Assembly: GCA_038230515.1 (NCBI GenBank)
Contig: JBBRND010000015.1
Coordinates: 34,294 to 98,293 of the forward strand
Source: JAPLDB01 sp038230515
Lineage (GTDB): Bacteria; Bacteroidota; Bacteroidia; AKYH767-A; 2013-40CM-41-45
DNA: 64,000 bases
Direction of reading: 5' to 3'
How positions within the stretch are numbered: the stretch's first letter is position 1; each line of letters begins with the position of its first letter. A model generated the notes under the pieces. It had not been told where the DNA came from. It searched no databases and saw only the letters and a list, made by a program, of their open reading frames with translations. The translations under genes and the position numbers were made by a program. Positions 1-9,500 of this stretch are shown piece by piece.

Positions 1-198
1 CTGCGATTCGAGGCATGCCTGCGCCATCGTAATGCTTGCGGGTACACCGGTTTTTTTCATATCGCGAACGGCATCGCTTTTATATTTTGCAATGTATTCT
101 TCGCGAGTCATCTTTCCATCGGCTGCAAATGCAGGGGGCGATGGCAGCAGGTAGGATGCGATTGCAAAAACAAATAAGGTGGGAATGGTGGTTTTCAT
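1..198 (-). CDS. Secreted glucosaminidase-like protein, N-terminal part only
   Basis: The first 66 codons of a minus-strand gene that runs off the left edge; the frame is open to base 1. Residues 1-27 form a signal peptide (charged MKTT start, hydrophobic stretch, cleavage near AFA-AD). The mature start continues to a segment PASITMAQACLESQ, which matches the opening of the glucosaminidase (Glucosaminidase/LytG, FlgJ-like) domain, where the Glu of LES is the usual catalytic acid. By family knowledge such enzymes cleave N-acetylglucosaminyl bonds in peptidoglycan in the periplasm or at the surface. The start ATG is the only one that gives a signal peptide. The assignment rests on one motif, so it is moderately sure. 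Confidence 0.6.
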   Translation of the reverse strand, partial: MKTTIPTLFVFAIASYLLPSPPAFAADGKMTREEYIAKYKSDAVRDMKKTGVPASITMAQACLESQ

Positions 199-362
199 AG
201 ATTGCTATAAAATGAATAACGGAGTTTTTGGGGATTTATTTTAACGCACAAAGGTTTTGTAAGGTTTTGCTTAAAATAAAATTAGTTTAACTTTTCGGCT
301 TTCATCTCTTTTCATGCAATTATTAAACTCAGCATGGCTGATTTCTGAAGCACGCGGCACAT

Positions 363-396
363 CAAAAACAAAAACCGCCCAGGTTTCCCGGAGCGG
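363..396 (-). terminator. Rho-independent terminator of the 334-residue gene
   Basis: Read on the minus strand, a 9-bp stem (388-396 with 375-383; one G-U and one C-U pair) closed by a GAAA tetraloop is followed by a T-rich tract down to about 363. It lies about 28 bp beyond the stop of the gene at 425-1429 and fits an intrinsic terminator for it. Confidence 0.7.
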
Positions 397-424
397 CTTT
401 TGAAAAGACATGATAAAAGAAAGA

Positions 425-1429
425 CTACTTCGAAACTTTTGCCGTTTGCGGCTGACTTTGCGGTGCGGGTATGTTTTCGAAACTTGGCGCGCAGATGCAT
501 GTTGCAAGTACTGCTTTGCCTTTTTGAAAATTATACGGACCGAAAGTTTTTGATTTTACTCCATTGCCTGATATGGTGATGGTGCGGATTCCCGGAAAGA
601 ATGCTTTTACTGATACAAATCCGTTTTCATCAGTGATTCCGCTTACGGCTTTGTAACTATTGCCGGTTTCAGGATCAGTGAATGCATCAACGGTAACTTT
701 TGCATAGATGAATGGTTTGCTCAGTTCGTCTATTACCAGCACGTCTGCACGGGTATGGCGTTTTGCTGCGGTGTCTGTAAGCTCGCGCTGGCTGCGGTAG
801 CCGATGTAGTATGCAGATTGCGTCTGCATTAATCTTGCTACGAGTCCATCAATTTGATTGCGCACAAGATTCATTGCATCGGTGATGGCTTGTGAATATT
901 CTGCACCTGTAGATTTGCGTTGCTTAATGGCTTCGGTTGGCAGATTGAGCACACCATTGTATGCAGCCAACTGAGTTTGCCAGTCTGTGATGGTTGCAGC
1001 GGTGATGTTGTAGCTACTTAAAGAAGCAACTACTGCATCGGTTGCGGTGATGGCATTGGCAATGGTTGTTGCCAGTTTAACAAACGCCATGCGCTGGAGT
1101 GAACTCAAATTGAATTTCACTTTTGCGGCAAGCGTAGGGTTTGGCGATGATGGTTGCGTTGCAAAAGCATACACACTTTTCATAATGGTGTAGCTGAAGT
1201 TAGCAAGATCTAACCGCGACTGCCTGCGCAGGTTGGTTATGCCGGTAATAACAGCGTGGTACTGATCAAACAGACTTGTGCAATTACTTTGCTTAGTATT
1301 AAGTAATGCAAATGCTGCCTCGAGTGCTGCAACGCTATTGGTGATTGATACCCTTGAAGGGTCTTGAGAATACGAATTGATTCGCATAATCATTTGTAGC
1401 TGGGCTACTGTGTAATAAGGTATGAACAT
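425..1429 (-). CDS. Hypothetical protein with C-terminal carboxypeptidase-regulatory-like domain
   Basis: 334 residues, no signal peptide and no membrane segment. Residues 1 to about 225 are helical, rich in Ala, Thr and Ser, and not recognised. Residues 235-315 look like a carboxypeptidase-regulatory-like (transthyretin-like) beta-sandwich: ADVLVIDELSKPFIYAKVTV, then SGITDENGFVSVKAFFPGIRTI, the usual 'T-D-x-x-G-x-F' turn. The tail is Pro/Gln-rich. The ORF is backed by a clear terminator at 363-396. It stands alone between intergenic stretches. The domain call is by eye; the function is unknown and I do not guess one. Confidence 0.7.
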   Translation of the reverse strand: MFIPYYTVAQLQMIMRINSYSQDPSRVSITNSVAALEAAFALLNTKQSNCTSLFDQYHAVITGITNLRRQSRLDLANFSYTIMKSVYAFATQPSSPNPTLAAKVKFNLSSLQRMAFVKLATTIANAITATDAVVASLSSYNITAATITDWQTQLAAYNGVLNLPTEAIKQRKSTGAEYSQAITDAMNLVRNQIDGLVARLMQTQSAYYIGYRSQRELTDTAAKRHTRADVLVIDELSKPFIYAKVTVDAFTDPETGNSYKAVSGITDENGFVSVKAFFPGIRTITISGNGVKSKTFGPYNFQKGKAVLATCICAPSFENIPAPQSQPQTAKVSK

Positions 1430-1683
1430 TGTTTTTAAAATTTATATTGTTTAATTAATAGTTGTTACACGAGAAAAAAACCACTGATGTTTAAAGGTTT
1501 TGATGGAAACCTTACAGTTTTTGTGTGGAAGGGGAAGAAAGTGCTGCGAGTTCTCTAACTTAGACTATAAAGAAAAAACTGTTGCGCTTGTTGAATGGCT
1601 GGTCTAGCTGTGCGCACAAGAAATTCTGCGAGAGATGACTGGCTGGCAATGAAACTACCTAAACTCTACAGGAACAAAATTAA
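1430..1683. other. Gene-free divergent spacer
   Basis: The spacer between two divergently transcribed genes. Apart from the promoter at its right end (1684-1714) I see no gene, RNA or repeat in it. Confidence 0.6.
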
Positions 1684-1714
1684 TTTGTTCAATATTTCGC
1701 TTTTCATACGTTTG
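1684..1714 (+). promoter_or_regulatory. Bacteroidota-type promoter for the 1738 gene
   Basis: TTTG at 1684-1687, exactly 19 bases, then TACGTTTG at 1707-1714. This is a full match to the TTTG-N19-TAnnTTTG consensus of the Bacteroidota primary sigma factor. It predicts a transcript start near 1721, 17 bases before the ATG at 1738. Confidence 0.8.
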
Positions 1715-1737
1715 CAATTCACTTTAAAACCACTCGT

Positions 1738-2406
1738 ATGAAAAAGCGACTATTATTCTCCGCCACAATTTTCTTAACAGTATGTGCACTCTATGTAAAA
1801 GGGCAAAGCCCGATGGCGGAAACCAATAGTGATGGATCATCTCCCAATAAACAAACCGTTTATCCCGAAGGAGGGTATGATAACTTTGAAGATTTAAACA
1901 GCAAAAAACCATCAGCGAAAGTTAAATACGGAATCAGAGAACGCCCAGACAAGGAAATAGAAAAAATTGGAGGAAACGATTACGATGCAGAGTTCCTGGA
2001 TGAAAAAACCGGAAAATGGCATAGAGAAAGAGAAGTATTTGCAATTTCGGACGGAAAAAAATTATACCTCAACGGCCGGTCGTTCAATCTTCCTATAGGA
2101 TTTATGGAAGTAATTGAGGAAGGATATTACCTTGTTTTTTTATGTTCTACTCCTTCTGCGAGCAGAACAAACGTTTCGGAATTAGGAGCAGTATCAGTTA
2201 ATCAAGACATCGGGCGTGTGCGCAAAAAAATCTATTACTGCCTCGATACTTCTACGGGCAAAGCGAAAATGTTTAATAAGCTGCTTTTAAGACAACTATT
2301 AAACAATCATTCCGATTTAGCCAATCGGTTTGAGAGCGAACCTGAAAATACGAAAATAGAAGTAGAGATGGAATATCTCAGGCTGCTTAATGCTGCAATA
2401 AAATAA
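1738..2406 (+). CDS. Exported protein of unknown function
   Basis: 222 residues. Residues 1-22 are a signal peptide (MKKR, hydrophobic core, ending VKGQ). The mature protein carries a motif of the form VYPEGGYDNFEDLNSKKPS near residue 41, a pattern I associate with small uncharacterised Bacteroidota exported proteins, followed by a mixed alpha/beta region with EREVFAISDGKKLYLNGRSF. No cysteine follows the signal, so it is not an obvious lipoprotein. It is monocistronic, driven by a consensus promoter 24 bases upstream and closed by a hairpin at 2428-2456. Function unknown. Confidence 0.8.
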   Translation: MKKRLLFSATIFLTVCALYVKGQSPMAETNSDGSSPNKQTVYPEGGYDNFEDLNSKKPSAKVKYGIRERPDKEIEKIGGNDYDAEFLDEKTGKWHREREVFAISDGKKLYLNGRSFNLPIGFMEVIEEGYYLVFLCSTPSASRTNVSELGAVSVNQDIGRVRKKIYYCLDTSTGKAKMFNKLLLRQLLNNHSDLANRFESEPENTKIEVEMEYLRLLNAAIK

Positions 2407-2427
2407 ACAACACTAAGAATGGAGGCA

Positions 2428-2456
2428 CCTGACACGAGAAAAAACTACGTGTCAGG
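2428..2456. terminator. Hairpin between convergent genes
   Basis: CCTGACACG pairs with CGTGTCAGG across an 11-base loop, with partly matching flanks. It sits between the stop of the exported protein (2406) and the stop of the convergent gene at 2479. There is no long T tract, so it may act as a bidirectional stop or an mRNA end stabiliser. Confidence 0.5.
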
Positions 2457-2478
2457 AGGTGGGTTCAGGAAATTTTAT

Positions 2479-3420
2479 TTATTTATTTATTGTAGGTTTA
2501 TAATCATAACGAAAAAGAAAAGGTTCCGCATCGACATTCCCTTGTGTAAGCGCTGGCTTTATATTTTCAAATATTGATTGCACAACCTTGAATTGAGATG
2601 TTTCAATTAACCCAAAACCTACTAGCATAGTATATGATCTAATTGATAAACTATCATCCATTTCATTATAGCATGGAGCATCTACATATATAAGACATCC
2701 AATAGTTTTTTCGTTTCGCTTTGCATCCCAACCGGATTTATGCTTCTTAAAGAATTCTTCTGCAAAGAATCGTAATTGAGAATCCAATGACGTATTATTG
2801 GGAGCGCGAAGTGTATAATGATCTTTATTAACCAATTTACTAATTGAAATTGCAACTAGACCATAACCTTTTGCATCAGATGAATATCTTTTGTCTAATT
2901 GGCTGTAAGCTTTAGCAACATTGCTTGAAATCTGCTTTTCGCTGGATGGACGTTTGCACTCTATATAATAATTACCATCTAAAGTTTGATACTCCAAGTC
3001 ACTTTCATTGCCGAAAACAATGTCGTATCCTCCCATTAACAATGTTGCCCCTAAAAATAGTTCAAATCCAATATCACGTGGATTATTTGTTGATTTCAGA
3101 GGATTCTCATCATCAATATTTATTGGGCCATTGATATAAGTCTTTAACCTTCCTATAAGATTTTCTGAAATGTTTGTTTTAGTTAGTCCCGAATAAATGC
3201 TAACAAGTTGATTTATCTCATAAAAAGCCTTCCCGAAATTATTATATTCTTCTGTTTCTTGTAAACTCTTATGTGTTCCGTTTTGAATGGCGGAAATGTA
3301 TCCGGCTAAGTATTTTCTATGATTATGTATTCGTGTATTAGATTCTATTCCCAAAGATTTAAGCATGGCAATAAATGAATCTAAATTAGCCAACTGGACA
3401 TTTAAATTATCAGTATACAT
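2479..3420 (-). CDS. PD-(D/E)XK nuclease-like protein in restriction cassette
   Basis: 313 residues, soluble. The middle of the protein has the layout of a restriction-endonuclease fold: an acidic helix residue (E120 in GFELFLGA), D141 in NESDLEYQ, then the strand YYIECKR with E154 and K156. This E...D...ExK order is the PD-(D/E)XK signature. The N-terminal 110 residues are helical and unrecognised. The gene is 75 bp downstream of the DUF262-HNH gene on the same strand, which in turn overlaps a methyltransferase, so a nuclease or effector role in DNA defence is likely. The fold is inferred from motif spacing only; the target is unknown. It could instead be a regulator with a decayed nuclease core, although all key residues appear present. 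Confidence 0.6.
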   Translation of the reverse strand: MYTDNLNVQLANLDSFIAMLKSLGIESNTRIHNHRKYLAGYISAIQNGTHKSLQETEEYNNFGKAFYEINQLVSIYSGLTKTNISENLIGRLKTYINGPINIDDENPLKSTNNPRDIGFELFLGATLLMGGYDIVFGNESDLEYQTLDGNYYIECKRPSSEKQISSNVAKAYSQLDKRYSSDAKGYGLVAISISKLVNKDHYTLRAPNNTSLDSQLRFFAEEFFKKHKSGWDAKRNEKTIGCLIYVDAPCYNEMDDSLSIRSYTMLVGFGLIETSQFKVVQSIFENIKPALTQGNVDAEPFLFRYDYKPTINK

Positions 3421-3495
3421 TGGGACAGATCATTTTTATGAGTGTTATACCTTTATTCAACTCTCCAAAGTATCTTCTGGACTTACAGAAAACTA

Positions 3496-4659
3496 TTACC
3501 GATTTCCTTTTGCCCGATTGTGTGTCTTGCATAACATCTGACAGTTTTTAGAATCAGTAGCGCCACCTTTGCTCCATGCTGCTACATGGTCGGCATCCAT
3601 TTCTACCAGCTTATAAATCTTACCCTTGTTGGCATCATTTCCAAGGGCACAAAGCGGACAGTTTGATTCATCTTTAGTTTCAGCAGTTTTAGTTTGCGTT
3701 GAATAAACAGATTTTTTAGTTGCATCATCAAACACGCGCACTTCCAACAACTTTGTGTCCACCGAGCCGCCAAGGATGAATTCAAAAACACCCTTTCGGT
3801 TTTTGATATACGGATCACCGTAGAGCTTTTTTACTTCGGCTGATACCTTCTTAGGATCATACGCTGTGTTATGATATTCTTCATAGAGGCGACCCCATTC
3901 TAATCCGCACATTTCGCTTTCTACATCTATAAATGTGGTTGAAACCCAATCAATCACTGTGTTGAAATAGGTTTTTAATTCTTTGATGTTTTTGTCTTTG
4001 CGATGGCGGCTCATGTATTCATCAATGCCGCCTTTACTTACCCAGTCTAAGGCGCGTTCTAAAAACGCCTGCCTGTTGGCGCTGCCCTTTATATAGGCGC
4101 TCCATTTTTGGATGTTAGAATTTTGGCTGTTGCTAAACTCCTCTTTGCCGAGTGTGACAAACGGACCGGAATAAATTGAGTTGAGCAATTCCTGATGACT
4201 GAGCGGAACACCTGCAATGTTGATGGTTTTGAACCACTCTTTTATCTCGCTCTCTTCGCCTTCACATTCATAAATGAGAATTTGAGTTTTATAAATCATA
4301 GCCCTTTTATCATCCGCAATACCGTCAAAGTATTGCTCCATGCCGTTTTCATCTTTCACGGCAAATTTGTTGGTGACATAGCGCCCGAAGCTGGTGATGC
4401 GCTGTTGCCCGTCTAACACTTCAAATTTATCGTCACTCACTTTTACGAAATAGATCAAGCCCAAGGGGTAGCCCTTGAGGATAGATTCAATAACCGCTAC
4501 ATCTCTTTTGCCATCGGCATAGATATAGTTACGCTGATACTCCGGCTGTATGGTGAGTTTGCCGCTCAAGCCAAACAGCCCTTTGCCTTCCAATTCATTA
4601 TACTGAAAGCCCTCGCAAATATCTTTGACAGTGATGTTGGTTATTAGTGTTGTTTTCAT
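3496..4659 (-). CDS. DUF262 and HNH endonuclease (GmrSD-like)
   Basis: 387 residues. The N-terminal DUF262 (ParB/Srx-like) domain shows QPEYQR at 38-43 and the hallmark DGQQR at 83-87, which binds or hydrolyses nucleotides in GmrS-like proteins. The C-terminus is a complete HNH module: CPLC, then DADHVAAWSKGG, then MLCKTHNRAKGN, with paired Cys and the catalytic His in ADH. It therefore joins in one chain the two activities of GmrSD, which cleaves modified DNA. Its ATG overlaps the stop of the upstream methyltransferase (ATGA, 4656-4659), so the two are translationally coupled. Likely job: the nuclease of a restriction or anti-phage system. The domain calls are strong; the target specificity is unknown. 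Confidence 0.85.
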   Translation of the reverse strand: MKTTLITNITVKDICEGFQYNELEGKGLFGLSGKLTIQPEYQRNYIYADGKRDVAVIESILKGYPLGLIYFVKVSDDKFEVLDGQQRITSFGRYVTNKFAVKDENGMEQYFDGIADDKRAMIYKTQILIYECEGEESEIKEWFKTINIAGVPLSHQELLNSIYSGPFVTLGKEEFSNSQNSNIQKWSAYIKGSANRQAFLERALDWVSKGGIDEYMSRHRKDKNIKELKTYFNTVIDWVSTTFIDVESEMCGLEWGRLYEEYHNTAYDPKKVSAEVKKLYGDPYIKNRKGVFEFILGGSVDTKLLEVRVFDDATKKSVYSTQTKTAETKDESNCPLCALGNDANKGKIYKLVEMDADHVAAWSKGGATDSKNCQMLCKTHNRAKGNR

Positions 4660-5756
4660 TTGGTTGTTTTCTTGTGCTTGATAAGTATTCGAGTATAAAG
4701 CCTTTTGTTATTTACATACCCCCTATCTAACTTGCCTTTCCACTTAGAGTTAACTAATTCAGGTAGAAGTCCATCTTTGACATAATAATCGCTTCCAACA
4801 ATTTCAAACTGCTCAGGAGAATATTTATCAAGAAAGCTAATCGGCACACCCATCACACCATCAAAATCACTTGGGATGTATTTGACAAATGGCACTTCAA
4901 TTGCATCATAGTTATCATATTTTTCAAACGGTTTTTTAGTACCAAATTTTATTAGGTCCTCCTTGTTCATTAATGCCAACGGTTGATGACGTCTTCCATG
5001 GTCTATGTTGGTGAACCAACATGAATTTCCAAGTCTTGTATAATCCCCTACATATCCAAGTCGAGCTGCTTTCTGTCGGTCTTTTTCATCAACTTCTGTC
5101 CCTTTTGGAACAGCAAAGACCATGTCGTTAACAAAACCCGTTGCTCCCAACCAAATTTTATTTTCTTTTATCAATGGAAAAACTTCTGTGTAAGTTATAG
5201 CATTTATACTACCAATTATCACAAACTGCTTATTAGCCTCTATAACCCACCCTAAAAAATCACGAAACATTGAGAAAGGCGGATTGGTGATGATGATGTC
5301 GGCTTCATCGCGCAGCTTTTTTATTTCTTTACTATTAAAATCACCATCGCCTTTTAAATAATGCCACTCTAAGTCATCTACATCTATTTTTCCATCACCG
5401 GTGTTGTCGCGGGTGAGGGTGAAAATCTTTCCGTGTTTGGTGGTTTTCTTTTTATCGTATTGCGGAGCGCGTTCTTCAAACAGCGAGGGCTGGTAACCGC
5501 TTTTGTATTTTTTACTTTCGGCAGCATAGCTGGTGCTGATGAGTTTTTTCAAGCCAATGCGCTGAAAGTTTTGAGCAAAAAATTTAGTGAAGTTGCTCCA
5601 CTCCGGGTCATCGCAGGGCAGCAGCACCGTTTTACCACGAAACACTTTAGGGTTGTAATCCAAGTAGGCATTGATCTCTTTTTCTATATCGTGGTATTGC
5701 GTGTAGAACTCATCGTTCTTTGCCTTTTTTGCGTTGGTGAGATTACTGTTTGCCAT
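4656..5756 (-). CDS. Adenine-specific DNA methyltransferase, EcoRI-type family
   Basis: 366 residues. It resembles the EcoRI methylase family: the N-terminal segment KNDEFYTQYHDIEKEI, a SAM-binding strand VLLPCDDPEWS (44-54) and the catalytic NPPF tetrad at 158-161, followed by SMFRDFLGW. The family transfers a methyl group from SAM to N6 of adenine. It is first in a minus-strand cassette with the DUF262-HNH nuclease (4-bp overlap) and a PD-(D/E)XK-like protein. Expected role: protecting host DNA or making the mark that the partner nuclease reads. Length is close to the family's usual 320-360. The recognition sequence cannot be read from the protein. Confidence 0.88.
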   Translation of the reverse strand: MANSNLTNAKKAKNDEFYTQYHDIEKEINAYLDYNPKVFRGKTVLLPCDDPEWSNFTKFFAQNFQRIGLKKLISTSYAAESKKYKSGYQPSLFEERAPQYDKKKTTKHGKIFTLTRDNTGDGKIDVDDLEWHYLKGDGDFNSKEIKKLRDEADIIITNPPFSMFRDFLGWVIEANKQFVIIGSINAITYTEVFPLIKENKIWLGATGFVNDMVFAVPKGTEVDEKDRQKAARLGYVGDYTRLGNSCWFTNIDHGRRHQPLALMNKEDLIKFGTKKPFEKYDNYDAIEVPFVKYIPSDFDGVMGVPISFLDKYSPEQFEIVGSDYYVKDGLLPELVNSKWKGKLDRGYVNNKRLYTRILIKHKKTTK

Positions 5757-5905
5757 ATTTGCTCAAAGAGAATTTAAGAACTCTGTGAAATTTTTCAGAA
5801 GCCGAAAGTCCACATTTCTCTTCTCCCCACCAAATTGAATTCTTCTCTTACAGAAACCTTACACTTTTCTTTAAACCTTCTAAATTTTAAAAATTTCTCG
5901 CAATA

Positions 5906-6350
5906 CCGTGAACTTTGCGGACTAAACAGCGAGCAATAATCTCTAAACATTGAACTTTGCGGGCTAAACCGTGAACAAGATTCTCTAAACACTGACCTTT
6001 GCGGGCTAAACCGTGAACAAGATTCTCTAAACACTGACCTTTGCGGGCTAAACCGTGAACAATTTTCTCTAAACACTGACCTTTGCGGGCTAAACCGTGA
6101 ACAAGATTCTCTAAACACTGACCTTTGCGGGCTAAACCGTGAACAAGATTCTCTAAACACTGACCTTTGCGGACTAAACCGTGAACAATTTTCTCTGAAC
6201 ACTGAACTTTGCGGACTAAACCGTGAACAATTTTCTCTGAACACTGAACTTTGCGGGCTAAACGGTGAACAAGTTTCTCTGAACGCTGAACTTTGCAGAC
6301 TAAACGGTGAACAAGTTTCTCTGAACGCTGAACTTTGCAGACTAAACAGC
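5906..6350. repeat. 42-bp tandem minisatellite made of two 21-bp halves
   Basis: About 10.6 head-to-tail copies of a 42-bp unit. Each unit consists of two diverged 21-bp halves that share the pattern CTAAAC-NN-TGA-N-C (for example CTAAACCGTGAAC and CTAAACACTGACC). Copies differ by a few bases; the central ones are nearly identical and the edge ones degenerate. As 42 is a multiple of three and the unit lacks stops, a minus-strand frame stays open through it and would give a 14-residue repeat. I regard this as a by-product of the array, not a gene. It lies between the methyltransferase cassette and smc. Confidence 0.9.
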
Positions 6351-6495
6351 AATGTTACTTTTCCAAACATGAAACATGCTGCACATTACATGGTTGTTAT
6401 GAGGGTAGTGCACGAGGTTATAGCAGAAGAATTTTCCGCGTGTTTGCCCTGCTGCAAACTTTACACTTCAGACCTTAAATTAATCAGATTGATTT
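6351..6495. other. Gene-free spacer
   Basis: The stretch between the minisatellite and the smc terminator. I see no gene, RNA or repeat in it. Confidence 0.5.
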
Positions 6496-6530
6496 AAAAC
6501 GCTACCCGAGAAAAGTTCGGAGGCGTTTTA
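6496..6530 (-). terminator. Probable smc terminator
   Basis: AAAACGC pairs with GCGTTTT, and inner CCGA/TCGG pairs lie around a bulge. On the minus strand the stem ends in a short A/T run. It sits 50 bp beyond the smc stop. Confidence 0.5.
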
Positions 6531-6581
6531 TTTGCGTATTTACTTATTCGTAAATTCGAAACGATCAGCTATTCGCACAAC

Positions 6582-9500
6582 CTACGCTTCCTCCATCTCC
6601 GTCAAATCCACCGGCACCACCTGTGTAACGCCCAGCTCTGCCATCGTAATTCCGTAAATAATGTCAGTAGCAGTCATCGTGCGCTTGTTGTGAGTGATGA
6701 TGATGAACTGAGATTCCGAAGAAAATTTCTTGATGATGTTATTGAACTTGTCAATGTTCGTATCATCAAGCGGAGCATCCACCTCATCGAAGATGCAGAA
6801 CGGTGCGGGCTTGATAAGATAAATACCAAAGAGAAGCGCAATGGCAGTCAGCGTTTTTTCTCCACCGCTTAATTGAGAAATGCTCAACGGACGTTTTCCC
6901 TTTGGTTTTGCAATAATCTGAACATCGCTGTCAGTAGGGTTTGCAGGATCAAGGAGAATCAAATCACAATCATCATCCTCTGTAAACAGCGACCGGAAAA
7001 CCTTGATGAAGTTCGTGCGGATGTCCGTAAACGCCTTCATGAAATTTTCTTTCGCAGTAATTTCTATTTCTGCAATGGTTTGCAAGAGTGATTCTTTTGC
7101 TTTTGCCAGATCATCCTTTTGTTCAATAATAAAAGTGTGACGTTCTTCAATTTCGTTGTATGCCTCCACCGCCATCGGATTAATCGGTCCGTAGTTTTCA
7201 AGCTGCGAGCGTTGCTTCATCACTTTTTCGCGAAGCGTTTCTTCGGTCCAGTCAGGCGAAGGATCTTTTTCAATCAGCTCATTTATGTCAATGCTGAACT
7301 CAACGCTCAATCTTTCCTTCAAACTGTTCAGTTGCATTTTCAGTTCCATCGTTCGCTCCTTTACTTGCTGCGCAAGCTGATCGCTTTGTTCTTTGCGGTA
7401 ACGTAATTGGCGGATGGTGTTCTCCAGTTCATCAATTGAACCACGCGCTTTAAAATAAGTTGCTTCGAGAGTAGTCACTGTTTTTTCAAACTCTTCTTTA
7501 TCCGCATACAGTGCGATCAGGTGCGCGTCAAACTCCTCACTCGTGTTTATCAGTTCAGCAATCAACACCTGCACGTTTTCATACTCAGCCGTATTGGTGG
7601 TGATATTTTTTTGCAACGTTTCAAGAAGCGCGGTCTTGTAATTTAGATCGCGCACAATTGTTCCAATTTTATTCTGCTGCTGAATACACCGTATATTATG
7701 CTGATTAAATTCATTGCTCTGCTTTTCAAGTTCAGCAGATGCATCATTATACTGCGTTTGCAAAAGTGCCAGCCGCTCACTCAGCGTATTAAATTCCGAC
7801 TTCAATTGATCAAGATGTTGTTGGTGGCTCTCGCTGCTTTGCATAAACGAACCTTCCAGTGCATGCAATTGATTTTCGAGTTCACTCAAAACTTTTTTGT
7901 TGTTCTCGATTGCGGAAAATAAATGCTCCGCCTTGCTGCTGATGGAAGAAAACTCATGCGCTACTTTATTGAGTTCCTGTTGCAGTTTATTTTTTCCTAA
8001 AGCAACTCTTTCCCTGCGTTGTTTGGTTTCAGAAAGATCGCGCTGCATGCTGTCGCGAAGCGTTTTTACTTTTGAAAGAGAAACAGTAAGTTGTTCAATC
8101 TCCTTGCTCAATATTTCAAGGTGCTTTGCTCTGCCAATTCTCTTTCCGTCAAATAAACCTACAGAGCCACCGCTCAGCGCATGTTTCGTGCGGCAGTATT
8201 TTCCATTCTGAGAAATGAATACGAGTGATTTATTTTCATTCCTGAGATTCGGAGTGTTGTCCTGATCTTCCGTGACGATGTAAACATTGCGGAGAAGATA
8301 GCTGCACAACGGACGATACTTTTCTTCCACTTCAAGAATCTCCATGGCATGCACACATCCCGAAATTTTTTCGGGAGAAGAATTAGTTTCTCCTTCAAAA
8401 TTTTTCAGAATAAAAAAGTTCGCGCGCCCTTTTGAAGCTTCGCTGAGAAGATTTACCGCCTTGCTTGCTTCATCAATATCATCAATTACAAAATAGTTCA
8501 TGTACGGCTCCAGGAAAATTTCCAGTGCCGATTTGTATTCATTCCCCGCGCTCAGCACATCGCTGAACAAAGGCGCCTTCGCAGCTGGGGAAGCACTCTT
8601 TTTTATATACCGCAGCGATTCAGGATATCCTTCCAGGTTGTCAACTAAACTTTTTGTGAGCTTGTATTCATTTTCTTTTGAATCAAGTTTTCTGCCTTCG
8701 CCCATCAACTCATCAGTCAAACGTTTCAATTCGTCTTCCATGTGAATGATGCTCTCCGCTATCTGCTCTTCACTTTCAGCAAGCGATTGAAGTTCGGTTT
8801 CCTTTAACTCCTTTTCTGTTTTCGCTTCCGAAACTTTTGATGCAATCGTTTCATGCTCGGTTGACTTCAATTCAGTATCACTCTTCAAACGGTCAATCTC
8901 TTTATGCAAAGAATCTTTCCGCGCCTGTGCAACCGCATAACTTTTTTCTGATTCATGCATAGAAAGCTGAATCGCTTTCACTTCTTGCGAAACTAAATTC
9001 ACTTCACTCTTTAATGAATCATGATTCAGCCGCGCCTGATCAACTACCGTGCGCAAATCATTCAACTGTTGCTGAAGTTCAGTAAGCAGATTTTCCTCGT
9101 TGAACTTTTCTTCTTCAAGAAGTTTTATCTGATCCTGCGTTTGAACAAGATTTGTTTTATCAGAACTTAATTGCTGTGCGAGTTGTGTTTCTTTATCCTG
9201 CAGATGTTTCAGCTTTTCATTGCTGATCTTCTTATCATTCTCTTGCTGGCGGATGTGAGAGATTTTTTCGTTGAGTTGCTTTTGTGCTTCACTCAATTCT
9301 TTTTCAAGATCAAGGTTCGCAAGTTTATCTTTCTGAAGTGTTGCCTCTCCCTCTGCAACCTGCGCTTCAAGTGCAATGCGTTCTTCAATCTGTTTTGTCT
9401 CCTGAAGTTGCAATTCTTCGTATGTTACCTTGTTCGATGCAATGGTGAACAGCGCAAGTTCCTTACTCAACTCTTTGTATTGCTCTTTTAATTTATAGTA

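Noticed and set aside
5795..6370. A minus-strand reading frame of 191 codons with a 14-residue repeat
   Set aside because: It lies wholly in the 42-bp minisatellite; the frame stays open only because the unit is a multiple of three and free of stops. No start signal or domain supports it.
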